Origin: Gammaproteobacteria bacterium
GTDB lineage: Bacteria; Pseudomonadota; Gammaproteobacteria; Enterobacterales; Kangiellaceae
Assembly (NCBI GenBank): GCA_013373375.1
Contig: JABXHY010000009.1
Coordinates: forward strand, 1-64,000
Length of the DNA: 64,000 bases
Direction of reading: 5' to 3'
Shown here: positions 7,845 through 17,355 of the stretch, in pieces
Layout of the letters: each line of letters starts with the position of its first letter
How positions within the stretch are numbered: position 1 is the first letter of the stretch
Position numbers and translations under genes: made by a program
The notes under the pieces: model-generated
Database searches by the model: none
Seen by the model: only the letters and a program-made list of their open reading frames with translations
Told to the model about the DNA's origin: nothing

Positions 7845-9512
7845 CTAGCTCATGAATTCTTTAATCTTGGCAACGCCAAAATTAATGGCATCTTTCACAG
7901 GTATTTTGGGAGGCATAACCAACTCATCCGGATTGACTCTTACGTCGATAACAACCGGCTTATTTGTGGTCGTTAATGTACTCAGAATCTGATGGAGTTC
8001 GTCAGAGGTGGACACACTATAACCCGAGGCGCCACAAGACTCCGCAATTGCCGCAAAATTAGGATTGGTAATTGATGTTCCGGATTTGGGGTTTCCTTCT
8101 GCATTTTGCTCTAACTCAATAAATCCCAGTTTTTGATTATTGAAAATCACGACAATTATCGGTAACTCATACCTTACGGCGGTTATCAGATCCGGCATCA
8201 ACATCGCAAAACCGCCATCGCCAGTAAGTGCATATACCTGCTTATTCGGATAACTCAATTGCGCCCCAATAGCACCTGGAAGGGAGTAAGCCATAGATCC
8301 CAAGTTTGAGGATAGAGTAAATCGTTGCTGATTTTGGACCGGTAGATGCCGCGCGGCCCAAACATCGATAGTTCCGGTGTCAACGACAAACACGCTGTCA
8401 CTGTCGGCGGTTCTTGCCACTTGATTCATAACGTATTTGGGAGACAGAGGTTGTGACTTTTCTTCCTCATCTCTTCGTTTTTTCTCTAGCTCTTTTGCTT
8501 TAATGGCCAGTATATCTCGACAGAATTTTTCCGCATCTGAGTGTGGTTCAAGATTGTCCGACACTCGCTTAATAAATGCCTTCACGTCGGCTTGCACGCC
8601 CAAGCTTATGTCATGCCGCCGTCCCAATCGATGGGCTTTAGTGTCGATCTGAACAATCGTCGCGTGTTCAGGGTAAAAATCCGCGTAAGGAAAATCGGTC
8701 CCGAGCATAATCAATAAATCACATTTGTCTATCGCAGCAACGCCCGCTTTGTCGCCGAGTAACCCAGTACCGCCAACACATAACGCTTCTGTTTCATCAA
8801 TAATATCTTTCGCGGGTAAGGTTCTGACAATAGGCGCTCTGATTTGCTCTGCAAAAGTAATGACTTCACTGCGAGCATCTTTACACCCTCTTCCAACCAA
8901 TAAAGCCGTTTTGCGAGACTCTCCAATCCACTGTTTTAATTGATCAACTGCGTCGTCCGATGGCGCAAGTTCTTCGCCGGTCATTATTGAAGGAAGCCGA
9001 GAAGAATCGAACTTTGCAGTTTGGCCCGCAATATCACTGCTTATCGTAATATGGCTTACACCCCTTTTGGTTTGTGCAACACGGCAGGCATCAATGATCG
9101 CCGACACCGCTTGTTCAGCCGACGAGACTCGAGTACTGTAAACCGCAACATCTTTAAATAAGCTTTCAAGATTTACCTCTTGGTGGTAATCACTGCCCAC
9201 ATATTGAGATTCCACCTGTCCCGTAATCGCCACAACGGGTGCCCCGTCCATAGCTGCATCATATAAACCATTCAACAGGTGCAAAGCACCCGGGCCACTG
9301 GTTCCCACGCAAGCAGAAAGCTTGCCGGTCAGTTTTGCTTGCGCACCTGCCGCGAAAGCCCCGCTCTCTTCGTGTTTCACTTGAATAAAATCGATATTCT
9401 CATGCTGACGAACTGACTCCATAATGTTATTAATAGCGTCGCCTGGGATACCAAAGATTTGCTTTACGCCAAAATGTTCCAACGTTTCAACTACCACGTC
9501 TGCAACTTTCAT
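7845..9512 (-). CDS. thiamine pyrophosphate-dependent pyruvate oxidase/dehydrogenase-like enzyme (PoxB family)
   Basis: This 555-aa TPP enzyme has the three domains of the acetolactate synthase/pyruvate oxidase family. The N-terminal Pyr domain carries the catalytic Glu in VKHEESGAFAAGAQA (about residues 45-59) and GTSGPGALHLLNGLYDA. The central domain is at about 190-320. The C-terminal PP domain has ALTGDGGFAMLMPDLITA and the metal-binding continuation NNQKLGFIELEQ. This resembles pyruvate oxidase/PoxB more than acetolactate synthase, but the substrate (pyruvate or another 2-oxo acid) cannot be fixed by eye. The C-terminus lacks an obvious PoxB-style amphipathic lipid-binding helix. AAAGGAGG sits just before ATG 9512. 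Confidence 0.88.
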   Translation of the reverse strand: MKVADVVVETLEHFGVKQIFGIPGDAINNIMESVRQHENIDFIQVKHEESGAFAAGAQAKLTGKLSACVGTSGPGALHLLNGLYDAAMDGAPVVAITGQVESQYVGSDYHQEVNLESLFKDVAVYSTRVSSAEQAVSAIIDACRVAQTKRGVSHITISSDIAGQTAKFDSSRLPSIMTGEELAPSDDAVDQLKQWIGESRKTALLVGRGCKDARSEVITFAEQIRAPIVRTLPAKDIIDETEALCVGGTGLLGDKAGVAAIDKCDLLIMLGTDFPYADFYPEHATIVQIDTKAHRLGRRHDISLGVQADVKAFIKRVSDNLEPHSDAEKFCRDILAIKAKELEKKRRDEEEKSQPLSPKYVMNQVARTADSDSVFVVDTGTIDVWAARHLPVQNQQRFTLSSNLGSMAYSLPGAIGAQLSYPNKQVYALTGDGGFAMLMPDLITAVRYELPIIVVIFNNQKLGFIELEQNAEGNPKSGTSITNPNFAAIAESCGASGYSVSTSDELHQILSTLTTTNKPVVIDVRVNPDELVMPPKIPVKDAINFGVAKIKEFMS

Positions 9513-9896
9513 AGAGCCTCCTTTACACTCAAATTATTTATACCTTAAAACTAATTTATTGCTGCTCTGTTATTACTGGTTTTGTTTCAACTGGTGAATT
9601 CACTTAATCAACTAACGATTAATTAACTCACAATTAATCATTCATTAAGCGAAGACCATGCCAACCAATTAATTTTTCAATAAACTGCATGCCTCACCTC
9701 ATTAATATCTCACTTGCAAATCTTCTTTGTTAATTAATGTATCTATATTGTTTAAATCGATGACTGTAATCTTTATAACCCCTTGTCTCTCACTGCCACT
9801 CGCTCTACCATGACTGTTGAGCAACGATGTTTACGAGAACGATATTTACAAGAACGATGATTACAAATTGATTAAAAATATTGACGAGGAATAGTG
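9513..9896. promoter_or_regulatory. intergenic region between divergent PoxB-like and dps genes
   Basis: This 384-bp AT-rich spacer should hold both promoters; no clear -35/-10 pair can be fixed. It contains several ATTAAT/TTAATT runs (9600-9740). Next to dps it has three tandem 15-bp repeats, listed separately. Confidence 0.55.
9823..9867 (+). repeat. three tandem 15-bp repeats upstream of dps
   Basis: AACGATGTTTACGAG (9823-9837), AACGATATTTACAAG (9838-9852) and AACGATGATTACAAA (9853-9867) follow each other directly. All three share AACGAT and TTAC at fixed spacing. They end 29 bases before the dps start and could be operator repeats. They also fall in a 16-codon open frame (ATG at 9809), so a leader peptide is possible. 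Confidence 0.7.
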
Positions 9897-10367
9897 ATGC
9901 AAAAGATAGACATTGGTATCAGTCAGGCAGATCGGGAAGACGTCGCAGAACAGCTCAAAAAATTGTTGGCTGATTCCTACACCCTTTATTTACAAACTCA
10001 TAACTTTCACTGGAATGTAACCGGAACACAGTTTCGTGATTTGCATTTAATGTTCGAAGAACATTATGTCGAATTAGCCGAAGCAGTTGATGAAATTGCG
10101 GAAAGAATAAGAACACTTGGAGTCGCAGCACCAGGTACTTACAAGGCCTTCGTTGAGCTGAGTTCGATTAAAGAAGTTGATGGTGTTCCAGAAGCAAGTG
10201 ACATGGTTTCTATTTTAACCTCGAGTCACGAAGCAGTTGTGAAAACTTGCCGCACCGCATTAAAAGCGGCACAAAGTGCAGACGATGAATCGTCGGCAGC
10301 ATTGATTTCAGATCGTATGAGAATTCATGAGAAAACAGCCTGGATGCTTCGAGCGATGACAAAATAA
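9897..10367 (+). CDS. dps: Dps family ferritin-like DNA-binding protein
   Basis: Dps forms a 12-mer that oxidises and stores iron using peroxide and so protects DNA in stress. The ferroxidase ligands lie in [38 protein letters not shown] (about residues 34-71, His/His then Asp and Glu). The four-helix length of about 156 aa is normal. The N-terminal tail is short with few Lys/Arg, so DNA binding may be weak. ATG at 9897 with GAGGA 6 bases upstream is a better start than the GTG at 9894. The terminator lies about 135 bases downstream. Confidence 0.93.
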   Translation: MQKIDIGISQADREDVAEQLKKLLADSYTLYLQTHNFHWNVTGTQFRDLHLMFEEHYVELAEAVDEIAERIRTLGVAAPGTYKAFVELSSIKEVDGVPEASDMVSILTSSHEAVVKTCRTALKAAQSADDESSAALISDRMRIHEKTAWMLRAMTK

Positions 10368-10501
10368 AATATTTAACGATTCAAATTCGACAAATATTGA
10401 AACTTTAACAGTCAATGCCGATGCACTGCGTATAAGTAGACACGAGGCTGTTACACTAAAGTACAACAAGTGCGAAGAGTATCAAGCGTGAAGAATATGA
10501 C

Positions 10502-10530
10502 AGGGGCTCGAGAGAGCCCTTTGTTTATTT
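10502..10530 (+). terminator. rho-independent terminator after dps
   Basis: GGGCTC (10504-10509), loop GAGA, GAGCCC (10514-10519), then TTTGTTTATTT. The outer A-T and G-T pairs extend the stem to eight. Confidence 0.8.
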
Positions 10531-10644
10531 AGCATTAAAAAATTATTCACTTTAGTCTACTCATCGATAACACTTTATTGAATGATTCTGCTCAATGACA
10601 TCAAAAATAGTATTTAGTATTAATCATTTTCTTGAGAAAACTCT

Positions 10645-11670
10645 ATGAAAAAAATAGCCATTATTGGAGCGGGTATTTCAGGCTTAACCGCAGCACGGGA
10701 GTTACAGCCAAAGCACGATGTCATTGTTTTTGAGAAATCAAGAGGTCGCGGTGGGCGAACCGCTCATAAACGGCTTGAGTGGGGAAACTTCGACATTGGT
10801 GCGCAATACTTCACAGCAAGGTCGACCGAGTTTAAAAAGCAAGTGGATGATTGGTTACAAAAAGGTTGCGTAAAAGAGTGGGAGTTCACCCCTCTTAAGC
10901 TAGAACAAAAAGCAGAACGCGCCATGCTGGTAGCATCCTCTGATTCTACCGAACGTTATATTGGCAATCCCGGAATGAACAGCATCGCTCATGACCTGAG
11001 CAACAATATTAACATTAAATTCAATGTCCGGGTTAAGACTATAGTACCAACCTCCAATGACTGTTTAGAACTGTTCGACGATAAGAATAACCTTCTTGGC
11101 TCCTTTGACAGTGTTATCATTGCTGTGCCAGCAGAACAAACGATTGATTTATTACCTGACGACACAAGCTTTCGAAATTCTATCCCCAGCTCTTTACATA
11201 CGCCTTGTTGGGCAGTCGGCATAAAAACCCCTAAAAAGGTTGCGCCAGAAATTCAAGGTGCTTTTGGTGATAAAACAGTTTCTTGGGTTTCGAGACAGTC
11301 AGCTAAACAGTATCTATTTCAGTCGTCACCTATGCAAACTGATATCGACGATAATATTGAACAAGATGATTTTTGGATGCTCCATTTTTCGCCAGAGTGG
11401 TCCACCAAAAACTTAGAAGCAACAAAGCCTGAAGTGTTTGCACACGCAAAAAGTTGGTTCACGCGAGTATTTAAAGTCCCAGTAGACGAACAAAACTATC
11501 TGGTGCATTTTTGGCGCTACGCAAATTTAAAAGACAATACATTGAGCAACATCTTTTGGGATAATAATTTAAAAATAGGTGCGATTGGTGACTGGTCAAG
11601 TGGAGGGCGTATTGAGGGTGCTTTCACGTCAGCGCTGAACTTGATTAATGCTGAAAACTTTAAATTATAA
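10645..11670 (+). CDS. FAD-dependent amine oxidase-like (renalase-type) protein
   Basis: This 341-aa flavoprotein opens with a textbook dinucleotide-binding motif, IAIIGAGISGLTAARELQ (residues 4-21). The second Glu of the ribose-binding strand and the R-G-R-G-G-R-T motif of the amine oxidase/renalase group follow (VFEKSRGRGGRTAHK, about 33-47), then DIGAQYFTAR. The C-terminal FAD motif GDWSSGGRIEGAFTSAL is at about 315-331. Bacterial members of this COG3380-like group have no agreed substrate. It is followed 23 bases later by the DUF3081 gene, so the two probably form an operon. Confidence 0.88.
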   Translation: MKKIAIIGAGISGLTAARELQPKHDVIVFEKSRGRGGRTAHKRLEWGNFDIGAQYFTARSTEFKKQVDDWLQKGCVKEWEFTPLKLEQKAERAMLVASSDSTERYIGNPGMNSIAHDLSNNINIKFNVRVKTIVPTSNDCLELFDDKNNLLGSFDSVIIAVPAEQTIDLLPDDTSFRNSIPSSLHTPCWAVGIKTPKKVAPEIQGAFGDKTVSWVSRQSAKQYLFQSSPMQTDIDDNIEQDDFWMLHFSPEWSTKNLEATKPEVFAHAKSWFTRVFKVPVDEQNYLVHFWRYANLKDNTLSNIFWDNNLKIGAIGDWSSGGRIEGAFTSALNLINAENFKL

Positions 11671-11693
11671 GCTCAAAGTTAGGAGCATTTTCG

Positions 11694-11957
11694 ATGAAAA
11701 ACGAACTCGACATTCATAAAATACTAAAAGCATTTCAAAAGGTGATTAAGCACGGTACAAAAAGGAATGACTACCATATTCTCAATGGTATAAAAGCGCA
11801 GTCTGACTTCGATGGTTATACCGTTATTCTAAGCAACGACGATGTTGAACTCACTATTTTTTTTCACAATCGATACGATCTAAAGAGCAAAAATAAGTTC
11901 GCGCAAAAAGAGTTCTTTGAAAAAATAGAGGTCATACTAAAGCGAGATTATCAATAG
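11694..11957 (+). CDS. DUF3081-like small protein
   Basis: This 87-aa protein resembles the gammaproteobacterial DUF3081 family: an N-terminal helix (HKILKAFQKVIKHGTK), a central DFDGYTVILSNDDVELTIFFHN core (about residues 38-59) and a charged C-terminal helix. Function unknown. ATG at 11694 has AGGAGC about 9 bases upstream. It lies 23 bases after the renalase-like gene. Confidence 0.75.
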   Translation: MKNELDIHKILKAFQKVIKHGTKRNDYHILNGIKAQSDFDGYTVILSNDDVELTIFFHNRYDLKSKNKFAQKEFFEKIEVILKRDYQ

Positions 11958-11984
11958 TAAACGTTTTGACGATAACGACCATTA

Positions 11985-12010
11985 AAAAGGGGACAAGAAG
12001 TCCCCTTATG
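11985..12010 (-). terminator. terminator hairpin between convergent genes
   Basis: AAGGGGAC (11987-11994), loop AAGAA, GTCCCCTT (12000-12007). On the - strand the hairpin is followed by TTTTTAAT, so it best fits the cytochrome c gene, about 90 bases past its stop. It may also stop the + strand transcript. Confidence 0.8.
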
Positions 12011-12097
12011 TCACCGGTTACTTTTCAAACAGAATAGGTTTAAAACAGAGGACCTTTAAAAACCGACCAACTGTAAACCGAACTCTGCCAAAAGAAA

Positions 12098-12400
12098 TTA
12101 TTGCTTGGAATAAAATTCTGCCAATGAGTCTATCTCGGCGTCAGTTAAATTTTTTGCTTGAGCCGACATCACTGCCGCTTGACCACCTGAACGTTTACCC
12201 GCCCGGTATTCTTTAAGAACGCCTGCTAAATAACCTTTATTTTGACCCGCTATCTTGGGATAAGTGTCCATAATTGGCTTAGCCCCTTTCTCACCATGAC
12301 ATGCTTTACACATCGCAACTTTAGCAGGTGGATTTGCGTAGCTGTTTGTCATCATCAGTGTTAATACAACTGCACTGAAGCAAGTAGTCAATAGTTTCAT
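12098..12400 (-). CDS. small periplasmic cytochrome c (class I, c553-like)
   Basis: This 100-aa secreted monohaem cytochrome c carries electrons in the periplasm. A signal peptide covers residues 1-23 (KLLTTCFSAVVLTLMM, then a cleavage site near YA-NP). The haem motif is CKACH (about residues 31-35), and a later Met is available as sixth ligand (AAVMSAQAKNL). The frame stays open upstream to 12478, but ATG 12400 is preceded by GGGAG and starts exactly at the signal peptide, so the longer form is unlikely. Confidence 0.9.
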   Translation of the reverse strand: MKLLTTCFSAVVLTLMMTNSYANPPAKVAMCKACHGEKGAKPIMDTYPKIAGQNKGYLAGVLKEYRAGKRSGGQAAVMSAQAKNLTDAEIDSLAEFYSKQ

Positions 12401-12565
12401 TGTAAAGCTCCCATAATATGCTTTATTCGCTTTTAAATTCAATTGTGAGTATAGATTAACTCTATAAACCAGCAACAATCACTTTCAATGTAGAGTATTT
12501 TTGTTTCGACACTAGTTTACGTTAATTATTCCCTCTATACGAGCTGCTATATAGACAAAGCATGA

Positions 12566-14872
12566 TCATTCAACTTTTACACTACTTGATAGTACTGACT
12601 GTAAATCTTCCCAGGATAAAGGTTTCGATAAAAAGAACCCTTGTAACATTTGACAGCCTTTTGCCCGCAAGTAGTCAATTTGTTCCTGACTTTCAACACC
12701 TTCAGCAATAACATCAAGTTTATACAAATCAGCTAGAGCTAAAACAATATCAACCAAATGATTTTCTTCTATTGCGCTATCATCAATGCCATCAATAAAC
12801 AAACGATCTATTTTCAGTCTATCCACAGGCAGTTCAATTAGCTGTGTAAATGCTGTATTGCCTCGGCCAAAGTCATCTAACGATAAAGACACTCCTAAAG
12901 ACTTAAGTTGATTTAATTGTCGAATGCCACCTTCCACATTATCAATAAATGTTTTCTCTGCAATTTCGAAATCGATTCGCTCAGGAGCAATGTTGTGCTT
13001 TGATAAAATATCACTCACCATTTCAGAAAATTCTCGATTATGCAATTCAGCTGCAGAAATATTTATCGCAAAAAAACCGTCAAACTTAAGCGAATGAGTA
13101 AGTTCACTGATCCTTTGTGCCGCTTCATTGAGCACCCAAGCATCAATAGCCTTAATGAGACCCGTTGACTCAGCAATAGGAATAAACTCTTCAGGTCCTA
13201 TTTCCTTTTCAGCTAAACTAGGAGCACGCAATAAAACTTCTACCCCCACAATCTTCAAATCGTTGGTGCTGTAAACTGGCATATATTGCAAGTGAAAATT
13301 TTCTTTTTCGATTGCTCGAGTTAAGGATCTTTCAATATATTGTTTTCGCTGAATACTCCCCGCAATATTATGATTAAAGAACTGAACTTGATTCTTACCA
13401 CTGAGTTTAGCTTGGTACATAGCCGCGTCAGCATTGTGTAAAAGAGTAGCAACATCATTACCATCATCGGGTGAAATAACGATTCCAATGCTTACCTGAA
13501 CGCTATGTCTTACACCGTCTAGGACAAAACCATTGTCAAACAAAGTTAAAATTCGCTCAGCAACTTTTTCCGCAACTGCAGGAGACTCTATATCATTGAG
13601 CAATAAAGCAAACTCATCTCCTGCCAATCGAGCAAATTCACCTTTCGCAATAGTCGCCACATAATCACTCGGACGAATGGAATTTTGCATACGTTCGGAA
13701 AACTCTTTCAATAATTTATCACCCGTGGCATGGCCATAATGATCATTCACTTTTTTAAAGTTATCTAAATCTATATAAAACAACGCCATTTTGCGACCAT
13801 GACGGCTGGCTGACTTTAATTGCCTTTCTAACTGGAATTGAAAGTTCACTCGATTAGACAGTCCTGTTAGATGATCGAATGCAGCAAGCTTGTTCAATTT
13901 ATGCAACATATTAATGTAAGCGTTTATCAACTGACTCACTTCACTACTGTCTTGTCGTGTTTTTAAATTAACAGGCTCTCCAAACTGATTCGTTTTAATA
14001 GTTTTGAGTAATAGTTGAATCGGATTGACGATATCTTGCTGCAGGAAAAATAAAATCAAAAGATGGCCCACTAACAATACAGCAGTAAAAAATAAGGTGA
14101 GCTGCCATAAATTCATCGGCATTATTTTTTCTAAAGCGCCAGCAGGAATTCTTACCGATAGTGTGTAAGCCTGATGGCGAAGGACGGCTTGAATGTCATC
14201 GTCTTGTTCACCTTTAATATCGATTTTAAAATCGGTATTTTCCGTTGGCAGTTCAGAAAAATTCTCCTTTTCATCTCCATAGGGCAACATGGATACTTGC
14301 ACAGAGCTCGAATACTGTTTTGATAATCTATCGACGTATGCTCTAAATTGATAAACCGGAAAGTAAACCTGGATCTTTTGCTCAATGGAGTCCTCTCCAT
14401 TAACTGGGATAACATTGTAGTATTCACTTAATAATATAGGTAAAGAGTTGGCCTTATTAACCAAGCGAAAACTAAATGTTCGGTTACCATCAGACAATTT
14501 ATTGTACATATAAGACTCAAAGCCTTTGGTATCGCCAAGCGTTAATATGCGCCGATTATTTTGTAATACCGCTATGCCATGAGCCAACCGTGCTTCATTT
14601 ATCAGTCGGTCGAGTTTTGATTTTATTTGAGCGTTACCTGGACTATCAAATAATGGTTTCGCTTGCTCAAAGACACCATAGGAAATTGACACATAAGCAC
14701 GCAAGCGCTCTTGAAAATCTTGATAAAACTCTTGTAGAGAAAAATTGATACTCTCTTCAACTTGCTGACGAGAGAGCTTTTGAGAGTATGAGTGTGTGAT
14801 TAAACCTAAAACCAGTCCTATCAAAAGTAGGACTGGTAATAACAGCTGGTTAATCTTTCGCAGTAACTTCAT
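12566..14872 (-). CDS. membrane-bound GGDEF-EAL protein
   Basis: This 768-aa protein would make or degrade cyclic di-GMP. An N-terminal membrane helix (residues 8-28), a periplasmic sensor region (to about 250) and a second helix (about 255-279) lead into a HAMP-like segment. The diguanylate cyclase domain spans about 335-495 with A-G-D-E-F in place of GGDEF (about 417). The EAL domain spans about 515-760 with E-V-L in place of E-A-L (about 541), but D-D-F-G and the terminal Q-G-F-F motifs remain. The glutamate of E-V-L is kept, so phosphodiesterase activity is plausible. An eight-residue insertion separates R-P-S-D-Y-V-A from the A-G-D-E-F block. No operon partner is visible. Confidence 0.92.
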   Translation of the reverse strand: MKLLRKINQLLLPVLLLIGLVLGLITHSYSQKLSRQQVEESINFSLQEFYQDFQERLRAYVSISYGVFEQAKPLFDSPGNAQIKSKLDRLINEARLAHGIAVLQNNRRILTLGDTKGFESYMYNKLSDGNRTFSFRLVNKANSLPILLSEYYNVIPVNGEDSIEQKIQVYFPVYQFRAYVDRLSKQYSSSVQVSMLPYGDEKENFSELPTENTDFKIDIKGEQDDDIQAVLRHQAYTLSVRIPAGALEKIMPMNLWQLTLFFTAVLLVGHLLILFFLQQDIVNPIQLLLKTIKTNQFGEPVNLKTRQDSSEVSQLINAYINMLHKLNKLAAFDHLTGLSNRVNFQFQLERQLKSASRHGRKMALFYIDLDNFKKVNDHYGHATGDKLLKEFSERMQNSIRPSDYVATIAKGEFARLAGDEFALLLNDIESPAVAEKVAERILTLFDNGFVLDGVRHSVQVSIGIVISPDDGNDVATLLHNADAAMYQAKLSGKNQVQFFNHNIAGSIQRKQYIERSLTRAIEKENFHLQYMPVYSTNDLKIVGVEVLLRAPSLAEKEIGPEEFIPIAESTGLIKAIDAWVLNEAAQRISELTHSLKFDGFFAINISAAELHNREFSEMVSDILSKHNIAPERIDFEIAEKTFIDNVEGGIRQLNQLKSLGVSLSLDDFGRGNTAFTQLIELPVDRLKIDRLFIDGIDDSAIEENHLVDIVLALADLYKLDVIAEGVESQEQIDYLRAKGCQMLQGFFLSKPLSWEDLQSVLSSSVKVE

Positions 14873-14957
14873 TCATTACCGTCTATTGTTGGTAGTAATA
14901 TTATATTTGTTACTCAACAATATTATCTACTTAAGTTAACAACATGACCGCCATTCA

Positions 14958-15494
14958 TCATCGCTCTGCTAAAGCCGATTTAAATCTTTCTTGAGCATCG
15001 CGAAATTGAGCATTAGCTTTTTCGATGTAAAGTTTGACTTCATCGACATACCCATCAGTTGAAGCCGACCATACTCGATTAATGTAACGTTCCCCTGCGG
15101 CAAAAGAACTCATAATATCGGCGTAGTGCTTTAACCCAAAGACATGTCGCATAGTTTCGCGAGTTTCTGCAAAATCAGATAAGTCTTCTCGAAACAAACG
15201 ATCGATTTCGAACCTTGCCTCATAAGTCGGCAAGTTTTCTTTATTGGTATTCACTTCCGACAAATTGTTTACTATTCGACTTAAAGCACCTTGGAGCATC
15301 TCTATGCTACCAGAGCTGTGCGCGTTTGCTTTGGCTGTCGCGTGCTGAGTTCTTTTAAGTAATGCCGCCCCTATAAAGCCTAGCAGCAAAACCGGAATAA
15401 ACCACTCCCAATTCATAACTTTAGGATCGAGTGACGATAAGAAAGCACCCACAAGAAAACTTAATACAATTAACGCTATAGATACTGTTTTCAT
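14958..15494 (-). CDS. hypothetical membrane protein coupled to OPT transporter
   Basis: This 178-aa protein has two short N-terminal hydrophobic segments (residues 4-20 and 31-47) and then a charged helical cytoplasmic domain of about 120 residues, rich in Glu/Arg and probably coiled coil. No family recognised. Its ATG is 3 bases after the stop of the OPT transporter and shares the GAGGGA ribosome site, so the two are translationally coupled. It may be an accessory subunit of the transporter; that is inferred from spacing only. Confidence 0.8.
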   Translation of the reverse strand: MKTVSIALIVLSFLVGAFLSSLDPKVMNWEWFIPVLLLGFIGAALLKRTQHATAKANAHSSGSIEMLQGALSRIVNNLSEVNTNKENLPTYEARFEIDRLFREDLSDFAETRETMRHVFGLKHYADIMSSFAAGERYINRVWSASTDGYVDEVKLYIEKANAQFRDAQERFKSALAER

Positions 15495-15497
15495 TGA

Positions 15498-17219
15498 TTA
15501 TCCCTCCAGACCCGACATTATTTTTACTACCGCATAACCAACACCAACCAGCGCTTCACCGACAATCAGTCCAGCCGCAATCGGAATACCTTTACTTTCA
15601 ACCCAGGTTTCTCCGTAGTAACGATTAATGATGATCCTAAGCAACGTACCCAGGCTGTAGGTCAGCACAATATTAAATGGCAGATAAAAACCAAGACCTG
15701 CTGTGATACCTAAACCACCAGAAGCGAGGCTTAATAATGCGCCCAAACCTGCGCCCGCCAGATATTTCTCGACCGGAACATTACCGCCCAAAATACCGTT
15801 CACCATACTGGCAAGAGCCTCACCCTGTGGTGCAGGCAATTGATCTGAGCCCAGCCCGTATGCCTGGTGTAATACAAAGATCAAAACCATAATTAAAATG
15901 GGACCAAGCCAGGCACCGAAAAACTGTCCTGCCTGTTGCATTCGAGGTGTTGCGCCAACCAGATAACCGGTTTTTAAATCCAACATTAAATCCGTCGCCT
16001 GAGACATGGCAACACAAGCCGCCGCGCCGACCATCACTGCCGCTATAATCGCTTCGGATCGGCCAAGTCCACTGGCGATAAAAATTAATATGGTAATGGC
16101 TATCAAAGTCATCCCTGACAAGGGAGACCAATTAGTTCGGCCAATGCATTCGGAGAGAATAACCCCAGCAATCCAAATCCAGAGAGTGCCAACCAATGCC
16201 ATGGTAATGCCTCGACCAATACCCATTTGCTCGGTCGACAAAATAGCCATAATTACCAGTAAAATCGCTGCACCAAAAATCGCGAAATACAGCAGTTTGA
16301 TTGGCATTTCATCCTTCGAGAGCGAAGCACCACTTTTTGCAGCGTCTTGCATACTGCGCACAGCCGATACAACCAAAGGTAACGCCAACACAATCCCCAT
16401 GACTGCGCCGCCAATAATCATTCCAATACCAACGGGACGAAACAGTTCACTTCGAAGAAATCCAGGATCGCTAATCGCCTGACCATCGACGACGGGTAAC
16501 ATATCGGTGCCCACTAACATCGGAGCTAAAAACCAATAACAGACAAAGCCGCCGATAATAAACGCAATCCCTCCTTTTCCTGCGATAAAACCAACACCAA
16601 CCGTTAATAACGACACATACCAGATACCATTCATAAAGTTTGGTAAGCCAATGTAACTGCCGATATCAATATTTTCGACGCCACTGGCCAGACTAATCGC
16701 ATGTACTAACCCAGCAAATATCGCAGCGCTAATTAACAATAATGCCTTTTTCATTCCGGCGCCTGGCGATTTTAAAATTGTTGCGACCGCCACTCCACCA
16801 GGATAGGTCAAACGCTCATAGTCGATCATTTGCTTGCGCAACGGGATAATAAACGCAATTCCCAAAAACGCACCTGCGATACAGCCAAAAACCATCAAAT
16901 AAGGATTAAAGTTTGTCTCACCGAGAATAAACAAAGCCGGTACCGAAAACATCATGCCACTTGACGCACCATTTACAGCACTGGCAACAGTTTGCGCCAC
17001 ATTATTTTCGATGATGCTATTTCGGCGCATAATGCCACGCAAAATACCAAAACCTAAAATAGCGGCAAGCTCAGATCCCTCTATTGAAAACCCTAACTTA
17101 AGTGCCGCGTATCCGATGCTCATTGCAATAACGGCTCCGAGCAGATACCCCACAAGCACTGCATGCATCGACAGTTCGGGGTAAGGTCCATACCTTAGCT
17201 TCTGTTCACTGGCAGACAT
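15498..17219 (-). CDS. OPT family oligopeptide transporter
   Basis: This 573-aa integral membrane protein has about 14-15 hydrophobic segments and fits the OPT superfamily, proton-coupled carriers of peptides or metal chelates. The N-terminal motif with ILRGIMRRNSIIENNVAQTVASA (about residues 58-80) is typical of bacterial OPT proteins, as is ERLTYPGGVAVATILKSPG (about 132-150). Length is normal for bacterial members. GAGGA precedes the ATG. The substrate is not readable. The partner gene starts 3 bases after its stop. Confidence 0.9.
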   Translation of the reverse strand: MSASEQKLRYGPYPELSMHAVLVGYLLGAVIAMSIGYAALKLGFSIEGSELAAILGFGILRGIMRRNSIIENNVAQTVASAVNGASSGMMFSVPALFILGETNFNPYLMVFGCIAGAFLGIAFIIPLRKQMIDYERLTYPGGVAVATILKSPGAGMKKALLLISAAIFAGLVHAISLASGVENIDIGSYIGLPNFMNGIWYVSLLTVGVGFIAGKGGIAFIIGGFVCYWFLAPMLVGTDMLPVVDGQAISDPGFLRSELFRPVGIGMIIGGAVMGIVLALPLVVSAVRSMQDAAKSGASLSKDEMPIKLLYFAIFGAAILLVIMAILSTEQMGIGRGITMALVGTLWIWIAGVILSECIGRTNWSPLSGMTLIAITILIFIASGLGRSEAIIAAVMVGAAACVAMSQATDLMLDLKTGYLVGATPRMQQAGQFFGAWLGPILIMVLIFVLHQAYGLGSDQLPAPQGEALASMVNGILGGNVPVEKYLAGAGLGALLSLASGGLGITAGLGFYLPFNIVLTYSLGTLLRIIINRYYGETWVESKGIPIAAGLIVGEALVGVGYAVVKIMSGLEG

Positions 17220-17355
17220 ATTATCCTCTTTATTTTAATTTTATTTTGCAGCAGCATCTTAGCGAACAGGACAAATAATGTCATGTCGCGGCGCTTTGGA
17301 ATTAAAACTGACGCTTTATTGTTGGAACAATGAAGGTAATGGAGTGATGAAGGAA

